Positions 1-6,002 of a DNA stretch of 9,830 nucleotides are shown one piece after another. The notes beneath the pieces were generated by a model that did not search any database, was not told where the DNA came from, and worked only from the letters and a program-made list of their open reading frames with translations. The stretch covers positions 1 through 9,830 of the forward strand of contig CAYVQU010000186.1 of NCBI GenBank assembly GCA_964453155.1. Reading direction: 5' to 3'. The first letter of the stretch is position 1. Each line of letters begins with the position of its first letter. This DNA is from CAYVQU01 sp964453155. Lineage in GTDB: Bacteria; Chloroflexota; Anaerolineae; Anaerolineales; UBA11858. The translations under genes were made by a program, and so were the position numbers.

Positions 1-80
1 TTTAGCTCTTATTCAACAGTGGTGTAACTGACCACACTATTATGTTCTGCTACCGAAACCAACAAATAGAATAATAATAC

Positions 81-109
81 CTGAATGAAAATGGAATGTA
101 GATTATAAT
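81..109 (+). promoter_or_regulatory. Candidate sigma70 promoter of the DUF5680 gene
   Basis: A perfect -10 hexamer TATAAT lies at 104-109. At a 17-base spacing upstream is CTGAAT (81-86), which matches only three of six -35 positions. The predicted start of transcription is near 116, giving a leader of about 57 bases before the ATG at 173. The first 80 bases of the window are AT-rich and show nothing else I can name. Confidence 0.45.
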
Positions 110-123
110 CTTAGCAAATGAAT

Positions 124-149
124 ATGTCTGTATGACATCTGTAAGACAT
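124..149. promoter_or_regulatory. Possible operator: inverted repeat ATGTCT/AGACAT
   Basis: ATGTCT (124-129) and AGACAT (144-149) form an inverted repeat across 14 bases. GACAT also occurs twice, 11 bases apart (134-138 and 145-149), about one helical turn. The site lies just downstream of the predicted transcription start of the DUF5680 gene, where a repressor could act. The match is short and could be chance in AT-rich DNA. Confidence 0.2.
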
Positions 150-172
150 GTTATGACTGGTGGAGGAAATCA

Positions 173-655
173 ATGGTTTTGCCAATTCCTGAAAGACAAT
201 TTTCCGAATTTCTGGTCGTGGCGAAAGTCGCGACATATGCCGCCCAAGATGATAGTGCCAGGGTTCCGCCCCGCCTAAAGGGATCGCATCAACTCGAATT
301 TCGGCGCGGGGCTCTTTTCTATCGGGATATATACTATGGCGGAGATTTCTTTGTCGGGCAGGAAACCGTTTATTATCAGGCCACCCCAATTTGGTCCATG
401 AGTTACGCGGGAGGCATCAACGAGGGGCAGGATCCAAACAACACCCCAGGGGTGTATGAATTCTTGCAGGCCGCTCTAAGGGCGGTACCGCTAGAAGCAC
501 CTTATCGCGGGCCAGAGGTATTTTCAAACGTGGAATTCGCGTATTCCAACCGTATTTTAGGGAAAATCCAACGTTTTTCGGGGGTAGAGGTGATTATGTT
601 CCAATCCCATCCCATTTATCAGCTGCACTACAGTGGAGGCTTGCTAAGGGATTGA
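173..655 (+). CDS. DUF5680 domain protein
   Basis: This 160-residue protein has the hallmark of the DUF5680 family: a GQE-V-PIWSM-Y-GG block (residues 62-81). The family is small, soluble and without a known biochemical role, so I assign none. There is no signal peptide or membrane segment, so it is probably cytoplasmic. The protein contains an internal repeat: residues 60-81 and 135-156 align without gaps as F-x-G-x-E-x4-Q-x2-PI-x4-Y-x-GG, exactly 75 residues apart, suggesting a duplicated beta unit. The start is supported by GGAGG at 162-166, six bases before the ATG. The length fits a complete family member. Its stop overlaps the end of the convergent transporter gene by 12 bp. Confidence 0.8.
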   Translation: MVLPIPERQFSEFLVVAKVATYAAQDDSARVPPRLKGSHQLEFRRGALFYRDIYYGGDFFVGQETVYYQATPIWSMSYAGGINEGQDPNNTPGVYEFLQAALRAVPLEAPYRGPEVFSNVEFAYSNRILGKIQRFSGVEVIMFQSHPIYQLHYSGGLLRD

Positions 656-1906
656 GGCAGCCTGAGCGCGCCTAGGTTGCCATCCAGCCATGCTCCGCAC
701 CACAAACACCACAATTATTCCACAAATGCCAGCGACCAAAAAGGTGGCCTGGTAACCAACAGCATCTGCCAGTAGGCCTCCCAAGAGGGGCGCCAACAAC
801 GCGCTGGGAGCAGTCACGGTATTGGAGAGGCCCACATAAGCTGGTCGCTGTTCGCGGCGGCCAAATTGCAGAGTCATGGCCATCGGTGTCGTCCAGGCGG
901 TAACATAGGCAATTCCGGCCAGGGCAAAGGCCAGGTAGAACCAGGAATAACTGGGAGCCAGCCAGGCAACCAGGGCACTAAAAGAGAGCGCAAGGCCTCC
1001 AATTTGAAGCGCAACGCGATGCCCGATCCGATCGCCAATTTGTCCCAATATGATATTTCCAATAATTTTTGTCACCGACAAGATGGCCGTCATAATTCCG
1101 ATTGCAGTACCCGGAGCATCATAATTGCGGGTAATGAAGACGGTATAAAATGCAAACGCCATGATCCCAACTTGAATCAGGCTGCGTATCAACAAAAACT
1201 TCCGAAAGGGGCGATCGGTTTTCAAAATATGGGTAATTTCTTGCCAAAAAGCAGAATTATCTCTCGGTTCTGGTTGTAATATTTCCGGTTTTTCCCGCAC
1301 AAAACCCAAAGCCAGCATAGAGATTCCAAAACTAATGGCCGCCAGGAGGAATATTGCCGCGAAATTGCGGGGCGCGGCATAGTTTTCAAGAATTATTCCC
1401 GTAAGCAAGGCGCCACCAGCACCCAACACATTCGCCAAACCAGATTGAGCCCCGAAAAAAGTCCCATGAAATCGGTCTGGGAATACCTTGCCAATCATAT
1501 TCTGCCAGGGATTGGCCGTAAATCCACCCCCAAACCCCTGCCAGATGATCAAGCCAAACACAATGATTAAGGCAACTTGAGAACCCAGCTGGGGCAAGTA
1601 CCAGGCGACAATGGCCAGCCCAATGAACGGCACGCGTTCATGAAAAGTCATTTTCATAACCATGGGTTTGAAGCGCGGCAAACGAGAAATGTGGTTGGCG
1701 ATCAGCAATTGGGGCAAATACCAACCCACCGAGTGCAATGCGGGAGCCAGCCCGATCAAAATTGCTGAATCCGTCAGCGTGCTGACAAACAGAGGAATGA
1801 TCGTTACAAAGGATGCCAATCCCATCCCCAGGCCAAAAAACGCCCCATCCAAGAGGTTATAGACTAAATTTGCCCGCAAGTCCGTTTCAAGTTTTGGAAA
1901 CTGCAT
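644..1906 (-). CDS. Major facilitator superfamily transporter
   Basis: The 420-residue product is almost entirely hydrophobic and fits a 12-helix MFS carrier of the inner membrane, of usual family length. Two halves are separated by a charged central loop (about residues 203-232, PEILQPEPRD region). A motif-A-like loop GQIGDRIGHR lies at residues 288-297, the position expected between helices 8 and 9. A second conserved-looking stretch, GFTANPWQNMIGKVFPDRFHG, starts near residue 128. The substrate cannot be told from sequence; a drug or metabolite exporter is as likely as an importer. I chose the ATG at 1906 because GGTGG (1912-1916) sits five bases upstream; TTG at 1918 and GTG at 1915 are in frame but overlap that ribosome site. 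The gene lies 96 bp downstream of the tandem exported-protein genes on the same strand and overlaps the DUF5680 gene tail to tail. Confidence 0.9.
   Translation of the reverse strand: MQFPKLETDLRANLVYNLLDGAFFGLGMGLASFVTIIPLFVSTLTDSAILIGLAPALHSVGWYLPQLLIANHISRLPRFKPMVMKMTFHERVPFIGLAIVAWYLPQLGSQVALIIVFGLIIWQGFGGGFTANPWQNMIGKVFPDRFHGTFFGAQSGLANVLGAGGALLTGIILENYAAPRNFAAIFLLAAISFGISMLALGFVREKPEILQPEPRDNSAFWQEITHILKTDRPFRKFLLIRSLIQVGIMAFAFYTVFITRNYDAPGTAIGIMTAILSVTKIIGNIILGQIGDRIGHRVALQIGGLALSFSALVAWLAPSYSWFYLAFALAGIAYVTAWTTPMAMTLQFGRREQRPAYVGLSNTVTAPSALLAPLLGGLLADAVGYQATFLVAGICGIIVVFVVRSMAGWQPRRAQAASIP
656..681 (+). terminator. Hairpin directly after the DUF5680 stop codon
   Basis: GGCAGCCT (656-663) pairs with AGGTTGCC (674-681) with one G-T wobble around a 10-base loop. 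It begins one base after the stop codon of the DUF5680 gene, where a terminator is expected, but no T-run follows. The same bases encode the C-terminus of the opposing transporter, so the pairing may be incidental. Confidence 0.25.
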
Positions 1907-1923
1907 CGTATCCACCAAGAAGA

Positions 1924-1951
1924 TAGCCAGGACAAGTTATTGCCCTGGCTA
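1924..1951 (-). terminator. Hairpin between exported-protein pair and MFS gene
   Basis: TAGCCAGG (1924-1931) and CCTGGCTA (1944-1951) are a perfect 8-bp inverted repeat around a 12-base loop. Read on the minus strand it is followed by TCTTCTT, a broken T-tract, so it could end transcription of the upstream gene pair. It also sits only eight bases before the GGTGG ribosome site of the MFS gene, so it could act as an attenuator or translation-control hairpin for that gene. I cannot decide between these. Confidence 0.5.
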
Positions 1952-2002
1952 GGTATCAAACTCAATAATTCAGGATGATCTAAAAATCAAGAAACTACAA
2001 AA

Positions 2003-2578
2003 TTACCGTAACACCAAAGGAAGATAGACATAATTTAGTTTGCTGTCTTCCACACACCAGACATAATTCGATGATGAACACGCGGCAGTCGCGGCATCCC
2101 AATAGACAAAATCGTTGGTAGTATCCCATTGCCCAGACAGGCGTACGACAGACCCATTGCCGCTAGAGCTGCTCCAGACCGAACAATTGGCCTGCCCCAC
2201 GGTTGAACCGGAATTGCTCGTATAACCGGTTCTGACCCACCCTAGGGGTGTGATGGAGTCGTCACTATAAGTCAGCCCTTCGCTGGTATTATAATCCAAA
2301 CTAGAGGGATCAAAAATCTCCCACAGCGAGGCAAAATGATAATCCTCGGCACAGACATTCGTCCCATCCGCATTTGGTCCGGTATATTTACTCGTAGTCA
2401 GGTAATATTGCCGTCGATCGGTCGTCGCAGTAATCGTTTGGAGCGCGGCGGCCAAAGCGGATTCCTGGGTCAAAGCCAGGTACCCCAAAAAAGCAGGGAT
2501 GATGAGTATCAAAACCAGCAAAGTGACCAAATCTGATCGATTGGTGTATCTGATTTTGAGGACAATGCGCTTCCTCAT
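2003..2578 (-). CDS. Membrane-anchored or exported Cys-rich protein with YVYLPLVLR tail
   Basis: This 191-residue protein starts with a basic stretch, then one hydrophobic segment (about residues 17-36) that is either a signal peptide or an N-terminal anchor. An exported domain follows (about 57-178) with four cysteines (C76, C132, C167, C175), probably two disulfides, and the blocks YHFASLWEI, GWVRTGY, NCSVW and YVWCVED. The pattern is faintly like C-type-lectin or endostatin-like domains, but I do not recognise the family. The last residues, YVYLPLVLR, resemble a tail I recall from exported Chloroflexota proteins, perhaps a sorting or anchoring signal. The ATG at 2578 is preferred because GAGGA (2587-2591) is eight bases away; an in-frame TTG at 2581 is possible. 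That ribosome site lies inside the end of the upstream paralogue, so translation is probably coupled. Confidence 0.7.
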   Translation of the reverse strand: MRKRIVLKIRYTNRSDLVTLLVLILIIPAFLGYLALTQESALAAALQTITATTDRRQYYLTTSKYTGPNADGTNVCAEDYHFASLWEIFDPSSLDYNTSEGLTYSDDSITPLGWVRTGYTSNSGSTVGQANCSVWSSSSGNGSVVRLSGQWDTTNDFVYWDAATAACSSSNYVWCVEDSKLNYVYLPLVLR

Positions 2579-2582
2579 CAAT

Positions 2583-3179
2583 CTAGTCCTCTACACACCA
2601 GACATAAGTGGATGTGTTACATGCGCTGGTACTGACATCCCAAACCAAAAGATCTTTAGCGCTTTCCCAAGTCGTTGAAAGGCCAGCCACTGTGCCCTGC
2701 ACTTGGTCAGAATCACTGTTCCAAACTGTGCAATTGGCTTTACCTGCCGTATCGCTGGCGCTGATATAACCGGTTCTTACCCAACCAACCGCACCCGAAG
2801 GAGGTCCTGAACCATTATCCGGGTTTACCAAGCCCGAAGTCGAGTTATATTCCAAATTGGAGGGGTCAACGATTTCCCACATCGAAGCAAAGTGATAGCC
2901 TTCGGCACAAACCCCACCCCCGTTATTATCATTCCCGTCGGCCTCAGAACCGTTCTTGGTGACTGTCGTCAAATAAAACAACGGCTGAGAAGAAGTCGCG
3001 GTTTCAGCTTGGGGATTGGAGGCCAAAACCTGCTGCTGTTCGAGCGCGAAATAGCCCAAAACTCCGGCAATAATGACTAACCCGATCAAAGCCCAAACCA
3101 CGCCTCGGGAAAATCTGATATCCAAAACCAGGGTTTTTTCTTCCCCGCGTTCTGGTTCCTGATTTGTTAACTTACTCAT
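2583..3179 (-). CDS. Membrane-anchored Cys-rich protein, tailless paralogue
   Basis: This 198-residue protein is a clear paralogue of the gene just downstream. It has the same plan: cytoplasmic start, one hydrophobic segment (about 26-46), then an exported domain with cysteines at 91, 150, 187 and 195 and the shared blocks YHFASMWEI, VGWVRTGY, NCTVW and YVWCVED. It stops right after CVED, exactly where the paralogue continues into its YVYLPLVLR tail. The linker before the domain and the loop GNDNNGGG are richer in Asn and Gly than in the paralogue. The start at 3179 is chosen because AGGAG (3188-3192) lies eight bases upstream; for the ATG at 3185 the gap would be only two. The stop TAG is four bases from the ATG of the next gene, so the two form an operon. 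Function unknown. Confidence 0.7.
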   Translation of the reverse strand: MSKLTNQEPERGEEKTLVLDIRFSRGVVWALIGLVIIAGVLGYFALEQQQVLASNPQAETATSSQPLFYLTTVTKNGSEADGNDNNGGGVCAEGYHFASMWEIVDPSNLEYNSTSGLVNPDNGSGPPSGAVGWVRTGYISASDTAGKANCTVWNSDSDQVQGTVAGLSTTWESAKDLLVWDVSTSACNTSTYVWCVED

Positions 3180-3217
3180 ATCCATAACTCCTAGAAAATG
3201 AAAAAAATGTTAAATTC

Positions 3218-3226
3218 ATTATAGCA
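3218..3226 (-). promoter_or_regulatory. Extended -10 promoter of the exported-protein pair
   Basis: On the minus strand TGC-TATAAT (3226 down to 3218) is a perfect extended -10 element. No good -35 hexamer lies 16-18 bases upstream, which the extended -10 could offset. Transcription would start near 3211, about 30 bases before the ATG at 3179. It is divergent from the tRNA promoter at 3301. Confidence 0.5.
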
Positions 3227-3300
3227 TTTAAACGTCCCCGGCACCTATTCATTCTGTTAGGATTAGGTAGCAATTCGATTGCAGGTTTGGGTCGAAATAA

Positions 3301-3329
3301 TTGACAAATCGAAAATCACGATGTAAAAT
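3301..3329 (+). promoter_or_regulatory. Strong sigma70 promoter of the tRNA gene
   Basis: A perfect -35 box TTGACA (3301-3306) and TAAAAT (3324-3329, five of six consensus) are separated by the optimal 17 bases. The predicted start, near 3336, is about five bases before the mature tRNA. It is the only convincing plus-strand promoter I see upstream of both the tRNA and the cellobiose phosphorylase gene. Confidence 0.75.
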
Positions 3330-3340
3330 TCTCCCGTTCT

Positions 3341-3413
3341 GGCGAGGTAGCTCAATAGGCAGAGCAACGGACTCATAAGCCGTGGGTTGAGAGTTCAAGT
3401 CTCTCCCTCGCCA
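3341..3413 (+). tRNA. tRNA with CAT anticodon (elongator Met most likely)
   Basis: A full cloverleaf can be folded. The acceptor stem GGCGAGG/CCTCGCC (3341-3347, 3406-3412) is perfect, with discriminator A at 3413. The D stem is GCTC/GAGC (3350-3353, 3362-3365) with a short eight-base loop containing GG. The anticodon CAT is at 3374-3376 in loop CTCATAA. The T stem GAGAG/CTCTC encloses TTCAAGT. The 3' CCA is not encoded. The anticodon stem lacks the three G-C pairs of initiator tRNA, so it is an elongator Met tRNA or an Ile tRNA whose C34 is modified to lysidine; I favour Met. One oddity is an A-G mismatch (3371/3379) closing the anticodon loop, where most such tRNAs have A-T. Confidence 0.92.
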
Positions 3414-3423
3414 CAGATTACTA

Positions 3424-3459
3424 AACAGGCTCGCTTTCTACGCGGGCCTGTTGTGTTTT
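3424..3459 (+). terminator. Terminator-like hairpin between tRNA and phosphorylase gene
   Basis: An 11-bp stem (3424-3434 with 3442-3452, one G-T wobble) closes a seven-base loop and is followed by GTGTTTT. It begins ten bases after the tRNA and is a good intrinsic terminator for it. Only six bases separate the T-run from the AGGAG ribosome site (3466-3470) of the next gene, so any transcript of that gene starting upstream must read through it. Confidence 0.75.
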
Positions 3460-3478
3460 AACTCAAGGAGAAAACGCC

Positions 3479-5962
3479 ATGACCGAAACAACCTATGGTT
3501 ATTTCGACGATACCAACCACGAATACGTTATCACCCGTCCCGACACCCCCTTGCCCTGGATTAATTATCTGGGCAGTCAAAAATATTTTGCGTTAATTTC
3601 TAATACCGCCGGGGGCTATTCCTTCTACCAGGATGCCCGGCTACGGCGGCTGACCCGCTACCGCTATAACAACGCCCCGCTGGATGTCGGCGGGCGTTAT
3701 ATCTATCTGCGGGATGAGGCCACTGGAGAGTTTTGGTCGCCATCCTGGCAGCCCATTCCTACCATTGACTTGGACGATTACTCCTGCCGTCATGGGATGG
3801 GATATACGCAGATCAGTTCAATTTACCGGGGGACAAAGTGCCAGACTCGTTATTTTGTTCCCTTGGATGAAAATCTTGAAATCTGGGATGTAACTCTGAC
3901 GAATGAATCCCAAAACACGGTCGATTTAGGGGTTTTCTCGGCTATTGAATTTAACCTGTGGGACGCCTGGGATGACCAAACCAATTTCCAACGGAATTTC
4001 AACATCGGCCAGGTCGAGATCAAAGACGAAGTCATCTATCACAAAACCGAATACCGCGAGCGCCGGGATCATTTTTCCTATTTTGCCTGTTCAGAACCCC
4101 TAGCCGGTTTCGATACCCAACGCGACACATTTCTGGGGGCCTATCGGGGCTGGGATCGCCCAATTGTGGTCGAAACGGGTTCAGCTCAAAATTCCGTTGC
4201 TCATGGCTGGCAGCCACTGGGGTCGCACCATCTAAAAATCAGCTTGAAACCGGGTGAAAGCAAACGAATCATCATCATTCTGGGATATCACGAAAACCCC
4301 CCAGACCAAAAGTTCGATCCCCCTGGATCCCAAACGATCAACAAACGGACCGTAAAACCCGTCATCGCCAAATATCTGCAACCCGCGGTTGTGGATGCGA
4401 CCTTTGCCGAACTGAAATCATTCTGGGCAAACTTACTCTCAATCTACACCGTCCAGACCCCCAACGAACATGTAGACCGGATGATGAATATCTGGAACAC
4501 CTACCAGAATATGATCACGTTTAACCTGTCGCGGTCGGCTTCCTATTTCGAATCGGGGATCGGCCGCGGGATGGGATTCCGAGATTCAAATCAGGATTTA
4601 CTCGGGTTTGTGCACATGGTCCCTGGACGAGCGCGGGAACGAATTCTTGATCTGGCTGCCACCCAACTCGCGGATGGGGGTGCTTTTCACCAATACCAAC
4701 CCCTGACCAAACGTGGTAACAATGCGGTTGGCTCAAATTTCAATGATGACCCCCTCTGGTTGATCCTGGCAGTGGGTGCGTACGTTAAAGAAACTGGTGA
4801 TTTTGGCATTTTGGACATACCAGTTCAATACGAAAATCAACCCGGCAGTGAGCAGCCCCTTCTGGATCATCTTGAACGCAGCATCCAATACACCTTAGAT
4901 CGACTGGGGCCGCATGGCTTGCCCTTAATCGGCCGTGCCGACTGGAACGACTGCTTAAACCTGAACTGCTTCTCCGACGAACCCGGCCAATCCTTCCAAA
5001 CCACAACGAACCGGGAGGGAAAAACAGCGGAATCCGTATTCATTGCCGGGCAGTTTGTGCTGGCTTGCAAAGAAATGGCGGATCTGAGTGCGGCATGCGG
5101 GGAAAGGGGTGCGGAATGGGCAGGAGGGGCCCAACGGTTCACTCACGACTACACCCAATTAGCAGATGAAATGACTCAAACCATCTTAGAACATGGCTGG
5201 GATGGGGCATGGTTCCTACGGGCGTATGATTTCTTTGGTGACAAGATTGGTTCTAAAGAATGTGATGAAGGCCAAATTTTCATCGAGCCACAAGGGATGT
5301 GCATCATGGCAAGGATTGGGGTGGAGGAGGGCAAAGCCCGGTCGGCCCTGGATGCCGTCGCTGAACATCTGGCCACCCCCCACGGAATCGTACTCCAGCA
5401 ACCGGCCTATTCCCAGTATTACCTCCATCTCGGAGAAATTTCATCCTACCCTCCTGGTTATAAAGAAAACGCTGGAATTTTCTGCCACACCAACCCGTGG
5501 ATTATGATGGCTGAAGCGATTTGTGGAGATGGCGAACAAGCCCTCGATTACTACCTGCGGATCAATCCGTCGAACCGGGAAAAGATCAGCCACATCCACC
5601 GTAGTGAACCTTATGTTTATGCCCAAATGATCGCAGGTAAAGATGCCGCCACGCACGGTGAAGCCAAAAACTCCTGGCTAACGGGCACTGCCGCCTATAA
5701 TTACCTGGCCATCAGTCAGTGGATTTTAGGGATTCGTCCCACATACCAGGGATTGCAAATCGCCCCTGTGATCCCCTCTGAATGGAAAGGCTTTGAAGCT
5801 ACCCGCGTTTTCCGCGGCATAACCTACCAAATCAAAGTCACTCGCCAGGGAGCAGGTAATGCCATCGCATTGATCGCAGATGGTAAACCAATTGACGGAA
5901 ATATCGTTCCGTTGCCCCAAAACGGAGAAGATATTGTTCAGGTTACCGCAATATTAGGGTAA
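3479..5962 (+). CDS. Cellobiose phosphorylase, GH94
   Basis: This cytoplasmic enzyme should split cellobiose with inorganic phosphate into alpha-glucose 1-phosphate and glucose, saving ATP during cellulose-sugar use. At 827 residues it is the usual size. It shows the GH94 order: N-terminal beta-sandwich (about 1-290), alpha/alpha-six barrel (about 320-745) and C-terminal beta domain. Key blocks are GIGRGMGFRDSNQD (360-373), YQPLTKRGNN followed by FNDDPLWL, the catalytic GRADWNDCLNL with general acid D491 (equivalent to D490 of the Cellvibrio gilvus enzyme), and CHTNPW (H670) of the phosphate site. These match cellobiose phosphorylases closely and diacetylchitobiose or cellodextrin enzymes less well, though substrate is set by few residues. 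There is no signal peptide. AGGAG (3466-3470) is eight bases before the ATG. No sugar transporter or glucosidase is next to it; symbols such as cbp or cepA are used elsewhere. Confidence 0.93.
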   Translation: MTETTYGYFDDTNHEYVITRPDTPLPWINYLGSQKYFALISNTAGGYSFYQDARLRRLTRYRYNNAPLDVGGRYIYLRDEATGEFWSPSWQPIPTIDLDDYSCRHGMGYTQISSIYRGTKCQTRYFVPLDENLEIWDVTLTNESQNTVDLGVFSAIEFNLWDAWDDQTNFQRNFNIGQVEIKDEVIYHKTEYRERRDHFSYFACSEPLAGFDTQRDTFLGAYRGWDRPIVVETGSAQNSVAHGWQPLGSHHLKISLKPGESKRIIIILGYHENPPDQKFDPPGSQTINKRTVKPVIAKYLQPAVVDATFAELKSFWANLLSIYTVQTPNEHVDRMMNIWNTYQNMITFNLSRSASYFESGIGRGMGFRDSNQDLLGFVHMVPGRARERILDLAATQLADGGAFHQYQPLTKRGNNAVGSNFNDDPLWLILAVGAYVKETGDFGILDIPVQYENQPGSEQPLLDHLERSIQYTLDRLGPHGLPLIGRADWNDCLNLNCFSDEPGQSFQTTTNREGKTAESVFIAGQFVLACKEMADLSAACGERGAEWAGGAQRFTHDYTQLADEMTQTILEHGWDGAWFLRAYDFFGDKIGSKECDEGQIFIEPQGMCIMARIGVEEGKARSALDAVAEHLATPHGIVLQQPAYSQYYLHLGEISSYPPGYKENAGIFCHTNPWIMMAEAICGDGEQALDYYLRINPSNREKISHIHRSEPYVYAQMIAGKDAATHGEAKNSWLTGTAAYNYLAISQWILGIRPTYQGLQIAPVIPSEWKGFEATRVFRGITYQIKVTRQGAGNAIALIADGKPIDGNIVPLPQNGEDIVQVTAILG

Positions 5963-5966
5963 GTAG

Positions 5967-6002
5967 AAACGAGGCATTCCCAGCTGGGAATGCCTCGTTT
6001 TT
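5967..6002. terminator. Bidirectional intrinsic terminator
   Basis: Two 17-base arms (5967-5983 and 5984-6000) form a perfect palindrome with no spacer. On the plus strand it ends in five T's (5998-6002), four bases after the phosphorylase stop. Read on the minus strand it directly follows, and shares bases with, the TAA stop of the MocR gene (6001-6003) and ends in TTTCTACTT. It thus serves both convergent genes, more strongly on the plus strand. Confidence 0.92.

Noticed and set aside
866..1279. A 137-codon plus-strand frame inside the MFS gene
   Set aside because: It is antisense to a well-supported transporter; its sequence is rich in N, G, R and H, with no family signature.
3341..3413. 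Initiator tRNA-fMet
   Set aside because: The anticodon stem lacks the three consecutive G-C pairs, and the first acceptor pair is a normal G-C rather than the mismatch typical of bacterial initiators.
3479..5962. N,N'-diacetylchitobiose phosphorylase or cellodextrin phosphorylase
   Set aside because: The length of 827 and the blocks around FRDSNQD, YQPLTKRGNN and the DWNDCLNLNCF active site follow cellobiose phosphorylase more closely. Substrate still needs an assay.
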